A stretch of DNA of 24,864 nucleotides from an uncultured Ruminococcus sp. (GCA_902773245.1 CACYDY010000236.1:1-24864), one strand, 5' to 3'; numbered from the stretch's first letter, positions 1 to 6,114 are shown. Translations and numbers: made by a program. The notes: a model not told the origin generated them from the letters alone.

Positions 1-1
1 C

Positions 2-76
2 GACAGTATTCTTGCGGATTTTTTCCTTGACCTCAGCAAAATTATGCTCGAAAATCTGCTCACGTCAAGATACTAA
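2..76 (+). CDS. possible C-terminal end of a gene entering from the left edge
   Basis: From base 2 there is an open frame of 24 codons ending in TAA at 74-76. The residues (ending LENLLTSRY) look like ordinary helical protein sequence. The other forward frame read from base 1 stops after nine codons. No start is visible because the gene would begin outside the window. There is too little sequence to recognise a family, and 24 open codons can occur by chance. Bases 77-180 that follow hold no gene and no clear terminator. Confidence 0.3.
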   Translation, partial: DSILADFFLDLSKIMLENLLTSRY

Positions 77-180
77 ACAGCCTCTTATATTTAATCAGTT
101 GTTCCTTAAAAGTCTGGAAACGCAGCGTTAATGAGAGTAAAAAGGTAATTCGCAATCGGGAGTCTGAGTTATAAACTATA

Positions 181-480
181 TCAAACTAAAAATCCAACCC
201 CAAAAGCCGCAGCGGCAGCCGATATCGCCACCGCTATCAAAGGAAGATCGAAATATGCCAAAACAATCGCCGTCACCGTTCCAACACCTGCCGTAACGGT
301 GTTTCCCGTGCTGTAAAAAATTGCCGGGAATGTCATTGCACTCAGAATTGCATAGGGCATATAGTACAATAGGCTTTTTATAAATTCAGACTTTATCTTT
401 TTTCTTACCATGGCAAAAGGGATCACTCTTATCAGGTATGTCACGCCTGCCATGACCGCTATATAAACTGCTACGCTCAT
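181..480 (-). CDS. azlD: AzlD-family branched-chain amino acid exporter small subunit
   Basis: A 99-residue very hydrophobic protein of the AzlD family. AzlD pairs with the larger AzlC in the membrane; the B. subtilis pair confers resistance to 4-azaleucine by exporting branched-chain amino acids or analogues. Length is normal for AzlD. The N-terminus contains the family-typical stretch TYLIRVIPFAM, and several membrane segments follow, including an alanine-rich one near residues 80-95. The ATG at 480 overlaps the azlC stop as ATGA, and a strong GGAGGAAG ribosome site lies just upstream inside azlC. It is the last gene of a leftward three-gene operon. No convincing terminator is visible in the 180 bases beyond it. 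The family call is firm; the transported substrate is inferred from the family. Confidence 0.9.
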   Translation of the reverse strand: MSVAVYIAVMAGVTYLIRVIPFAMVRKKIKSEFIKSLLYYMPYAILSAMTFPAIFYSTGNTVTAGVGTVTAIVLAYFDLPLIAVAISAAAAAFGVGFLV

Positions 481-1181
481 GACTCTTCCTCCTCGGTTTT
501 CGGAAAAATAACCGCTCCCGCAACAGATGAGATCAAACCGCAGATTATCACCGAAAATCCAACTGATATGCTTGGCAGAAAAATTCTTAGCGCAATGCTA
601 AGCAATGCGGCGGATATTACTACGAAAAATATGCTTTTGTGTTTTACCGACGGGGGTATGAATATGGCTATAAACATTCCGTATATTACGATTCCCAGCG
701 ACGCCGTGACAGAAGGGGGGAGAACTTCGCCTGCAGCTGCTCCGATTAAGGTTCCGCCGACCCAGCCCGACGCTGCAATGAATATCGTTCCGTACATATA
801 TGCCGGTTTGATCGGCTCTTTGTGCGTTGAACAGAGCGCGAAAATCTCGTCCGTTATTCCGTATGCTGCGGCGAGTCTGTGCGGCAGTGTAAAAGAACTG
901 TCAAGATTCTGTGACAGAGAAAGTCCCATCAGAGAGTAACGAAGGTTTATCATAAATTGTACCGCCGCCATTTCGAGCAGCGAACCGCCTGCTGCAATAA
1001 TGTCCACTCCGCCGACCTGCCCTGCCGAAGTGAGGTTTGTCAGTGAAATTATAACCGCCTGAAATGACGTCAGCCCCGAACGAACTGCCATAATTCCAAA
1101 TGCAAACGACACCGAAAGATATCCCAATCCAACGGGGATTCCGCTAATTACTCCACTTAAAAAATTCGACTTTACTTTCAC
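477..1181 (-). CDS. azlC: AzlC-family branched-chain amino acid permease, large subunit
   Basis: A 234-residue multi-spanning membrane protein of the AzlC family, the large subunit of the AzlCD exporter. Characteristic features are the N-terminal segment around IPVGLGYLSVSFAFGI and the conserved hydrophilic stretch around NLRYSLMGLSLS followed by ITDEIFAL. Length is normal. The start is GTG at 1181, overlapping the stop of the upstream symporter gene as GTGA. I see no good Shine-Dalgarno before it, so translation probably depends on coupling to the upstream gene. Azl pairs are often regulated by Lrp-type proteins, but no such gene is seen here. Export of branched-chain amino acids is inference from the family. 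Confidence 0.93.
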   Translation of the reverse strand: MKVKSNFLSGVISGIPVGLGYLSVSFAFGIMAVRSGLTSFQAVIISLTNLTSAGQVGGVDIIAAGGSLLEMAAVQFMINLRYSLMGLSLSQNLDSSFTLPHRLAAAYGITDEIFALCSTHKEPIKPAYMYGTIFIAASGWVGGTLIGAAAGEVLPPSVTASLGIVIYGMFIAIFIPPSVKHKSIFFVVISAALLSIALRIFLPSISVGFSVIICGLISSVAGAVIFPKTEEEES

Positions 1182-2575
1182 TTTATTATACCCAATGAAC
1201 CAAGCAGCAAAACAAAAAGAAGAACAGGCTCAATGAATTTTACCATCACAACGAAAAACTTCTTTCTGCCGAATTTTTCTCCGTTTTTGGCAGCTTCGTC
1301 AATTATAGTTTTCGGCTTTACGATCCAGCCTACGAGTATACAGGTTCCGATAGCAACAACAGGCATGAGGATATTGTTGCTGAGATAATCAAAAATGTCA
1401 AGAAGCTGACCCGTTGACCCGTTCGGGAGCTTCAGCTCAAAATAAAATACATTATAACCCAAGCAGATTACGATTCCGATAACAAGAGCGACGGCGCTTT
1501 CGATAAATGTAGCTTTTCCTCTTGACCAGCCAAATGCGTCGATCATACTTGCAACAACGGCTTCAAGCACGGATATTGCGCTTGTCAAAGCCGCAAGCAG
1601 AACCATCAGGAAAAAGACTGCGCCGAAAATGTTTCCGAAAATCCCCATTTGGGCAAAAACCTTCGGAAGTGTTACAAACATAAGTCCGGGACCCGATGAC
1701 TGCATACCCTCTTCGCCTATAAAGACATAAACCGCCGGAATTATCATAACACCTGCCAAGAATGCAACCAATGTATCAAAAAATTCAATTTGATTTACTG
1801 ATTTAATGAGGTTATTTTCGTCTTTGAAATACGAGCCGTATGTTACCATAATGCCCATGGCGACGCTTATGCTGTAGAAAAGCTGACCCATTGCGTCCAA
1901 AACCACAATAAAGATGTCGTTAAAGCTTTTTCCGCTGAAATCGGGGATTACATAAACCTTTAACCCTTCCAAGCCGGTACGTCCCTGATCACCTTTTATG
2001 GTAATGGAGAAAACTGCTATTGCAACAACAAAAATAAGAAGAACGGGCATCAGCACCTTTGAAATAGCTTCAATACCCTTGTTGACGCCTCGATAAATTA
2101 TTAACGCGCACGCAATGAGAAAAACTGCGTCAAATATTATCGTCTGATAATTTCCCGTGATAAATCCGGTGAAATAGCCGTCCTGAGCAGTTTCAAGACC
2201 GGAACCGGCTGCAAAGGCAGTGAAATATTTTAACACCCAGCCGCCTATAATGCAATAGTAAGGCAGAATCATAAAAGGTACAAGACTTGCAAAAACGCCG
2301 ATCCAGCCTGATTTTTTGTCAAGCTTTCCGAAGGCCGTCAAAGCGCTCTGTTTGGTTTTTCTTCCGATGGCTACCTCGGAGATTATGAGCGTAAAACCAA
2401 ACGTCAAAGCCAGAATAATGTAGGTGAACAAAAATATACCGCCGCCGTCTTTTGCCGCAAGGTAGGGGAATCGCCAAATGTTTCCAAGTCCGACGGCACT
2501 TCCTGCGGCTGCAAGGACAAATCCCAATGAACTTGAAAAAGAATTTCTGTTTTCTTTTGTTTTTATCTGTTTCAT
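1178..2575 (-). CDS. sodium-dependent amino acid transporter, NSS (SNF) family
   Basis: A 465-residue transporter of the neurotransmitter:sodium symporter family (LeuT, MhsT and TnaT relatives), importing an amino acid with sodium. The first membrane helix carries the family hallmark GSAVGLGNIWRFPYL (about residues 26-40), which forms part of the sodium and substrate site in LeuT. Many hydrophobic segments follow across the full length, and the size is typical for bacterial members. The ATG at 2575 has a GAGAGGAG site about 11 bases upstream and a strong promoter (see 2617-2645). It is the first gene of an operon with azlC and azlD, so an importer-type and an exporter-type carrier are made from one message. 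The exact substrate cannot be read from the sequence. Confidence 0.95.
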   Translation of the reverse strand: MKQIKTKENRNSFSSSLGFVLAAAGSAVGLGNIWRFPYLAAKDGGGIFLFTYIILALTFGFTLIISEVAIGRKTKQSALTAFGKLDKKSGWIGVFASLVPFMILPYYCIIGGWVLKYFTAFAAGSGLETAQDGYFTGFITGNYQTIIFDAVFLIACALIIYRGVNKGIEAISKVLMPVLLIFVVAIAVFSITIKGDQGRTGLEGLKVYVIPDFSGKSFNDIFIVVLDAMGQLFYSISVAMGIMVTYGSYFKDENNLIKSVNQIEFFDTLVAFLAGVMIIPAVYVFIGEEGMQSSGPGLMFVTLPKVFAQMGIFGNIFGAVFFLMVLLAALTSAISVLEAVVASMIDAFGWSRGKATFIESAVALVIGIVICLGYNVFYFELKLPNGSTGQLLDIFDYLSNNILMPVVAIGTCILVGWIVKPKTIIDEAAKNGEKFGRKKFFVVMVKFIEPVLLFVLLLGSLGIIK

Positions 2576-2616
2576 CAGATAATGTACTCCTCTCTTGATT
2601 TTAATAAACTTTCAAT

Positions 2617-2645
2617 ATTATAGCATATTGTTTCGTTAGTTTCAA
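2617..2645 (-). promoter_or_regulatory. sigma-A-type promoter of the symporter-azlC-azlD operon
   Basis: On the minus strand, TTGAAA (2640-2645) is followed by a 17-base spacer and a perfect TATAAT (2617-2622). It ends about 40 bases before the symporter ATG. Both hexamers and the spacing match the housekeeping consensus. Confidence 0.8.
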
Positions 2646-2649
2646 TGCG

Positions 2650-2713
2650 CTATCCATAACTTTAGAAAATAATGCAGCTCTGATGCAGTGGTTTGGGGAC
2701 TGCGTCCTCGATA
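2650..2713 (+). repeat. dispersed intergenic repeat, family C, copy 1 (decayed)
   Basis: This stretch begins CTATCCATAACTT and contains GTTTGGGGACTGCGTC. It resembles stretches at 13531-13578 and 16391-16465, which begin CTATCCAC and contain GGGGTTCGG followed, in the third copy, by GGACGCAGTC. The pairing arms are no longer perfect here. It lies just upstream of the symporter promoter in the 392-base gap before smpB. The rest of that gap (about 2714-2889) holds no gene. It contains a sequence weakly like the 94-bp repeat of family A (reverse strand, about 2785-2810) and an orphan strong Shine-Dalgarno (GGAAAGGAGG, about 2853-2863) with no start codon behind it. Confidence 0.45.
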
Positions 2714-2889
2714 GAATGAAGTAATATAAAACCGACTTGTTTGATCAACAGGTAAAAATATTTGAGTTGTGGGTAGTGATTTTGTAACAGCAAGTTGACC
2801 GCCTTTCGGATTTTTGATTCTGTGGGTGTTATACTCGGTTTCTGTTTAGGAAGGAAAGGAGGAAAATTATTTAAATATTATTTTTTTAC

Positions 2890-2918
2890 TTGACAATCCG
2901 TTACAAAAGTGTTATCAT
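2890..2918 (+). promoter_or_regulatory. sigma-A-type promoter of smpB
   Basis: A perfect TTGACA (2890-2895), a 17-base spacer and TATCAT (2913-2918) precede the smpB start by about 50 bases. Confidence 0.8.
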
Positions 2919-2967
2919 TAAGTACACTAAAGTTTTATCAAATAATTCACAAGGAGCGTGATTTATA

Positions 2968-3435
2968 ATGGCAAAGGAAAATACAAAAACTATTGCTCAA
3001 AACAAAAAAGCATATCACGACTACTTTGTGATAGAAACTATTGAAGCCGGCATTGAGCTTTGCGGAACGGAAGTCAAATCCGTTCGTGCAGGCAGAACCA
3101 ATTTAAAGGACAGCTGGTGTTCGATAGTTGACGGTGAAATTTTTGTTAATGCAATGCACATAAGTCCCTATGAACAGGGAAACATATTTAATAAAGACCC
3201 CATGAGAGTCCGCAGACTTTTAATGCACAAGCGTGAGATCATGCGGCTTTATGGTCATCTCAAGCAAGACGGCTATTCTATAATTCCGCTTTCGCTTTAT
3301 TTCAAGGGCAGCAGGGTTAAAATGTCGGTTGGTCTTTGCAAGGGTAAAAAGCTTTATGACAAGCGTGCGGACATGGCTGAGAAGTCTGCAAAGCGTGATA
3401 TCGAAAGAACCATGAAAGAACGTTTTAACAGATAA
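2968..3435 (+). CDS. smpB: SsrA-binding protein SmpB
   Basis: SmpB binds the tRNA-like domain of tmRNA and delivers it to stalled ribosomes, standing in for the missing codon-anticodon pairing. The 155-residue protein is full length. The beta-barrel core begins around YHDYFVIETIEAGIELCGTE (residues 16-35), continues through SVRAGRTNLKDSW, and includes SPYEQGN. The basic C-terminal tail, which enters the mRNA channel, begins around GKKLYDKR and ends in a lysine/arginine-rich helix. The ATG at 2968 has an AAGGAGC ribosome site upstream. Its RNA partner ssrA begins 68 bases downstream on the same strand, a common arrangement. Identification is secure. Confidence 0.98.
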   Translation: MAKENTKTIAQNKKAYHDYFVIETIEAGIELCGTEVKSVRAGRTNLKDSWCSIVDGEIFVNAMHISPYEQGNIFNKDPMRVRRLLMHKREIMRLYGHLKQDGYSIIPLSLYFKGSRVKMSVGLCKGKKLYDKRADMAEKSAKRDIERTMKERFNR

Positions 3436-3466
3436 TCTCCGTTTTACGAGCATAGTTTTTCGAAGC

Positions 3467-3495
3467 TTTGTTTTTGCGTAATTGTGTAATATAAT
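3467..3495 (+). promoter_or_regulatory. probable promoter of ssrA
   Basis: A perfect TATAAT (3490-3495) ends eight bases before the predicted tmRNA 5' end at 3504, as expected for a start site. A weaker TTTGTT lies 17 bases upstream (3467-3472). ssrA may also be reached by read-through from smpB, since no terminator is visible between them. Confidence 0.65.
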
Positions 3496-3503
3496 ATAAA
3501 CAC

Positions 3504-3851
3504 GGGGGTGTAAAGGTTTCGACGGGGATTTTGAGCCGGAGCCAAGCGAGCAGCGGCGCGGAACCGCTTTAAAAGCCGCAATTTTAAAATTAAACGACAA
3601 CAATACAGTTGCCTTGGCAGCCTGAGTGCTGCCCGTCCTGTTCGAGAGTACCACGGCTCGGATAAGGGCGTCGATTAGTGGTGAACGTGTTCGAGTGGGT
3701 GTCTTGACCTCGTCCATGTATCAAAGACTACTGAAAAAACGAGCCTGCCGTTAGGCGTGTTTTGGAGGGAATGTTAAATTATCGGCTACGCTCGTAGAAA
3801 GCATCGGTAAGAGGTTTTCGGACAGGGGTTCGATTCCCCTCACCTCCACCA
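3504..3851 (+). ncRNA. ssrA: transfer-messenger RNA (tmRNA, 10Sa RNA)
   Basis: The 5' end GGGGGTG (3504-3510) pairs with CACCTCC (3841-3847) to form the acceptor stem, followed by A and an encoded CCA ending at 3851. Just inside are the conserved TAAAGGTTTCGACGGGG at the 5' side and the T-arm with GGTTCGATTCCCC at the 3' side. The tag reading frame ends at TGA 3623-3625 and encodes a tag finishing in NDNNTVALAA, the proteolysis signal. GCA at 3578-3580 is a plausible resume codon but is not proven. Total length is about 348 nt, normal for one-piece bacterial tmRNA. The molecule rescues stalled ribosomes with SmpB. Its 3' end is a favourite integration site, and a decayed integrase follows directly. 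Confidence 0.97.
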
Positions 3852-3890
3852 AACCGCTTGAAATCTATAGTTCAAGCGGTTTTTACTTTT
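3851..3890 (+). terminator. Rho-independent terminator of ssrA
   Basis: AAACCGCTTGAA (3851-3862) and TTCAAGCGGTTT (3871-3882) form a perfect 12-bp stem with an 8-base loop and a T-rich tail, starting at the last base of the tmRNA CCA. Confidence 0.92.
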
Positions 3891-3927
3891 TTATCCCCGA
3901 AAAATCCCCGATTTTTTTATAAATATC

Positions 3928-3958
3928 AGCTCCCCGAAGTTTTATCGGGGAGCTTTTT
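3928..3958 (+). terminator. strong hairpin between ssrA and the integrase relic
   Basis: AGCTCCCCGA (3928-3937) pairs perfectly with TCGGGGAGCT (3945-3954), followed on the plus strand by a T run. It can act as a back-up terminator for ssrA. On the minus strand it ends just past the integrase relic. The motif TCCCCGA also occurs twice just upstream (about 3893-3911), giving three close copies that could be old integrase arm sites; that reading is a guess. Confidence 0.75.
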
Positions 3959-3959
3959 A

Positions 3960-4436
3960 CTATAGTGTCAACTTATTCAGGGCATTAAGAGCACGTTCAC
4001 TTTCCTTGGGATACAGATGTGCGTAAGTCTTTAAAGTAATGCTCACATCGGCGTGTCCAAGCCTGCGAGCGATTTCTTGAATATTTATCCCTTCGTTGAT
4101 CAGGTAGCTTGCATGTGAGTGGCGAAAGTCGTGAATGCGGATAACTTTAATATTAGCGCTCTGTGCATACATTTAGTTCATGTTTGATATAGATGTATCT
4201 CGCAAAGCACGTATATCTCAACATATAAAATAAGATTTTGAAAATCCATTGGTATCCTTTACGCGTTCAAAGTGTTCGTTAAGAACATTTTTCAAAGGAA
4301 CAGGGATCTGTATACGCCGCACGGAGCTTTTATTTTTCGGAGGTGTTATTTTGTCTTCACCGGGCAGCTTTTGATTAATACTTTTTGTAATGCTAATTTC
4401 ATCGTTTTGTATATCGTTCCAGTTCAAAGCTGGTTG
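3960..4436 (-). pseudogene. int: tyrosine recombinase (phage integrase), truncated and interrupted by two stops
   Basis: One continuous minus-strand frame encodes the catalytic domain of a phage-type tyrosine integrase. It begins at LNWNDIQND (about 4430), has the lysine region SSVRRIQIP, then HDFRHSH (the His-x-x-Arg motif), GHADVSITLKTYAHLY (His and the nucleophile Tyr), and ends in NALNKLTL. Two in-frame stops break it: TGA at 4215-4217 and TAA about 20 codons later, just before the MYAQSANIK segment. Both pieces lie in the same frame, so this is nonsense decay and not a frameshift. The N-terminal arm-binding and core-binding domains and the first catalytic arginine are missing, because the frame ends at a junction with unrelated sequence near 4437. 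The enzyme is therefore surely dead. Its stop lies 108 bases from the ssrA 3' end, which fits an old integration there. Confidence 0.9.
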
Positions 4437-4438
4437 GA

Positions 4439-4594
4439 TTGAAAGTCAAGAATATAGGGGTTGATTCAGTTGCTATGAAAAAGGGAAAAATATACGATGT
4501 TATCAGTTTTGAAGATAATTGGTATAGAATTATGACAGAAATACACGAAGATTATTTATTCCCCCCTGAATTGTTTGAAATTGTTGAAGAATAA
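4439..4594 (+). pseudogene. 5'-truncated small phage-type protein
   Basis: An open frame runs from the junction near 4437 to TAA 4592-4594. It encodes about 51 residues including KKGKIYDVISFEDNWYRI and a C-terminus ending PPELFEIVEE. I recognise the pattern of a short beta-rich protein with a conserved end, common in Firmicutes prophages, whose function is unknown to me. There is no ribosome site or good start codon: the first ATG is internal at 4475 and lacks a Shine-Dalgarno, and upstream sequence is the antisense of the integrase relic. The gene most likely lost its 5' end in the deletion that also beheaded the integrase. A terminator follows directly. Confidence 0.5.
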
Positions 4595-4625
4595 AAACCG
4601 CCCTGAGCAATAGGGGCGGTTTTGT
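4594..4625 (+). terminator. Rho-independent terminator after the small phage gene
   Basis: AAAACCGCCCT (4594-4604) pairs with AGGGGCGGTTTT (4612-4623) with one bulged G, and a short T tail follows. It starts at the stop codon of the preceding relic. Confidence 0.8.
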
Positions 4626-4817
4626 TATGCGTTAAAGCAGGTGGGAAAATGTACAGATAAAAGTTAATATCTCAGATGGAATTTCTTGAAACACTGCAAG
4701 GTAGATGTTCGACAATGGATATTTCGGAAATAACAAGGTTAAGCCGTGAGATTCTGAGCATTGCAAAAGAATTAGTAAACTTGATGAGAATGAAACCAAA
4801 CCGAATACCGATAATTA

Positions 4818-4842
4818 AGCACCCTGAAAAGGTGCTATTTTT
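4818..4842 (+). terminator. small terminator in the phage remnant
   Basis: AGCACC (4818-4823), a 7-base loop and GGTGCT (4831-4836) are followed by ATTTTTAT. This is the usual form of a short phage-operon terminator. Confidence 0.65.
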
Positions 4843-4865
4843 ATACCCAAAACCATTAACTCACA

Positions 4866-4918
4866 GCCGGGCAAAAAACGGACTCACTATCCGAGTTGCG
4901 GCAATCCCCGGCTTTTCT
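4866..4918 (+). other. palindromic, possibly structured leader before the scaffold-like relic
   Basis: GCCGGG (4866-4871) pairs with CCCGGC (4907-4912). Inside it CGGA (4879-4882) pairs with TCCG (4890-4893), and TTTTCTTT follows. It sits about 35 bases before the scaffold-like gene start, so it could be a terminator or a phage 5' leader. I do not recognise a named RNA family. Confidence 0.4.
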
Positions 4919-4952
4919 TTATACAAAAAAGCAAAGAAATCGAGGTGAAAAT

Positions 4953-5205
4953 ATGCCGGACGAAAAAAGATCCTCCGAAGAGGAGAAATCCGAAAACAAG
5001 ACGACAGAAGCCGCTGAGAGCGAGCAAAAGGCAGAGGGCTAAACAGAACCCGAAAGCACCGCCCGAGTTATCCGAAGAGGATAAACTCAGAGAAGAAAAC
5101 TTCCGCTTGAAAACTCAGCTTGAAACAATGAAAATCGAATTTATCCCCGATGAAAAAGTGGGCAAAATCTTATTGTTAAATTTACTCACATGTTCGTTTT
5201 GGTAA
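4953..5205 (+). pseudogene. phage scaffold-like protein, N-terminal piece with a frameshift
   Basis: The ATG at 4953 has a GAGGTG ribosome site five bases upstream. The first frame gives 29 residues very rich in Glu, Lys and Ser and stops at TAA 5040-5042. The next frame then continues with PPELSEEDKLREENFRLKTQ and on to FIPDEKV. A charged, disordered start followed by a coiled coil and a short conserved end is how small phage capsid scaffold proteins usually begin. The switch in frame near 5030-5045 implies a one- or two-base change. After about 5165 the frame runs into hydrophobic nonsense (LLLNLLTCSFW), so the rest of the gene is gone. Scaffold identity is an inference from composition and layout. 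Confidence 0.5.
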
Positions 5206-5360
5206 ATGTTGATAATCATGTGAAAAACTATTGAATTTTTCCGATCTATGCAATCTACGGTAGTTTCGGAGAAATCGTGCCTCTTACAAGATAATTTCTG
5301 CCCCCTTTCATGCGATTACCGATCAGTATAAATACATTGCTTTTCATAATGAAGCTTCAG

Positions 5361-5442
5361 CTACACGCCCGGTGGTAATGCGCCTGACATTTTGTTTGTA
5401 ACAATAAATTGACTCCCGCTCATCGGCTGACCACTAAATTTA
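5361..5442 (-). repeat. dispersed 94-bp repeat (family A), reverse copy
   Basis: Read on the minus strand this stretch has AATTTAGTGGTCAGCCGATG, then GCGGGAGTCAATTTATTG, then TTACAAACAAAATGT, then the GGCGCATTACC block and CCGGGCGTGT. These correspond in order to the blocks of the tandem array at 9809-10086. It lies in the 441-base gap between the phage remnant and the PerR-like gene. The rest of 5206-5497 shows nothing I can identify. Confidence 0.8.
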
Positions 5443-5497
5443 ATGCAAAGCTGCCGCATTGCATTTTGTAAAAATTATAATTTTCTATATTTTTCTC

Positions 5498-5526
5498 TTT
5501 ACAAATTATAACTTTTGTTATATAAT
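5498..5526 (+). promoter_or_regulatory. promoter of the PerR-like gene with an overlapping inverted repeat
   Basis: TTTACA (5498-5503), 17 bases, and a perfect TATAAT (5521-5526) form a strong promoter. An inverted repeat TTATAAC (5506-5512) and GTTATAT (5517-5523) fills the spacer and runs into the -10 box, and a further AT-rich palindrome (AATAATTATT, about 5540-5549) lies just downstream. AT-rich inverted repeats over the promoter are typical of Fur/PerR operators. The spacing differs from the standard PerR box (7-1-7), so autoregulation is a reasonable inference only. Confidence 0.65.
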
Positions 5527-5646
5527 AAACAATAAAGATAATAATTATTGATTTGTTATTGCTTATAGATAATAAATTTTTCGTATTCAAGCTTTTATTA
5601 TATCAAAACATATAAATACAAACGCATGGATTTGGAGAATACAACC

Positions 5647-6030
5647 ATGAGAACGCAGAATTACTCAAAGAAAAGACAGGCAATTTACGAGCTTCTGTTA
5701 TCAACGAAAGAGCACCCCACCGCCGAATGGATCTACAATACATTAAAAGATGAATACGCCGATTTAAGCTTGGGAACAGTCTACAGAAACTTAAAGCTTC
5801 TTGAAAAAAACGGAATGATAAAATCGGTAGCGGTAGTCAACGGCTGCGAACGATACGATGCGCTGACATCACCGCATTCTCATTTTGTCTGCACAAAATG
5901 CAGCAGAGTGATAGACGTTTTCTATCGTGACGAGGTTCCCGATTTCATCAGGAATATGCACATTGACGGTGCCGACAGAGTGGATTACTTCAGTTTGATA
6001 TACTACGGAACTTGTAATAACTGTGAATAA
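5647..6030 (+). CDS. perR: Fur-family metalloregulator, PerR-like
   Basis: A 127-residue repressor of the Fur/PerR family, which binds AT-rich operators when loaded with iron or manganese. The N-terminal winged helix includes HPTAEWIY and LSLGTVYRNLKLLEKNG. Residues equivalent to the five regulatory ligands of B. subtilis PerR are present: His23, Asp71, His77, His79 and Asp90. Asp at the last place is the PerR choice; Fur and Zur usually have Glu there, and that Asp is needed for peroxide sensing in PerR. Two CxxC pairs (82/85 and 123/126) form the structural zinc site. I chose the ATG at 5647 because GGAG lies 9 bases upstream; an ATG at 5626 would add seven residues but has no ribosome site. 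The gene is monocistronic, with its own promoter and terminator. Peroxide sensing is inferred. Confidence 0.92.
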   Translation: MRTQNYSKKRQAIYELLLSTKEHPTAEWIYNTLKDEYADLSLGTVYRNLKLLEKNGMIKSVAVVNGCERYDALTSPHSHFVCTKCSRVIDVFYRDEVPDFIRNMHIDGADRVDYFSLIYYGTCNNCE

Positions 6031-6047
6031 TTTTTCAAAAAAACATA

Positions 6048-6086
6048 AAGGAGAAGCCGAATAAAAGGCTTCTCCTTTTCATTTTT
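6048..6086 (+). terminator. bidirectional terminator between perR and the HAD gene
   Basis: GGAGAAGCC (6050-6058) and GGCTTCTCC (6067-6075) form a perfect 9-bp stem. Flanking A and T runs give a T tail in both directions, so it can end both the rightward perR and the leftward HAD/GH13 transcripts. Confidence 0.9.
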
Positions 6087-6114
6087 CCGACGTTCGAACG
6101 CATATGTTCAGGTC

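Larger units (their letters stand above)
4676..4948 (+). pseudogene. doubtful 90-codon frame in the phage remnant
   Basis: The first half (residues 14-40, around EITRLSREILSIAKELVNLM) looks like a genuine amphipathic helix and may be a fragment of a phage protein. The second half runs through a terminator hairpin (4818-4841) and a palindromic leader-like stretch (4866-4912), which is not expected of a working gene. There is no Shine-Dalgarno before the ATG at 4676. I recognise no family. It may be a relic whose stop codon was lost, or pure chance. Confidence 0.2.
3852..5205. mobile_element. remnant of a prophage or integrative island at the ssrA 3' end
   Basis: Immediately after ssrA lie, in order: a terminator hairpin, a leftward broken tyrosine integrase (3960-4436), a rightward truncated small phage gene (4439-4594), two phage-style terminators, a possible structured leader, and a frameshifted and truncated scaffold-like gene (4953-5205). 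Tyrosine integrases commonly target the 3' end of tmRNA genes, and the integrase gene usually sits next to that end, as here. Nothing in the block is intact. No second copy of the ssrA 3' end (the right attachment site) is found in the window, so the right limit is uncertain; 5205 is only the end of the last recognisable piece. The copy of ssrA itself is complete. Confidence 0.75.

Noticed and set aside
3220..3717. 165-codon minus-strand frame across smpB and ssrA
   Set aside because: It is antisense to two secure genes, one of them an RNA gene, and has no ribosome site or family features.
4215..4217. In-frame TGA of the integrase as a selenocysteine or recoded codon
   Set aside because: A second stop (TAA) follows in the same frame and the N-terminal half of the protein is gone, so simple decay explains both.
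6093..6110. GAAC-GCATAT-GTTC, resembling a LexA operator
   Set aside because: The Firmicutes SOS box has a four-base centre between GAAC and GTTC; here it is six. The site also lies between two convergent genes, behind a terminator, where no promoter is expected.
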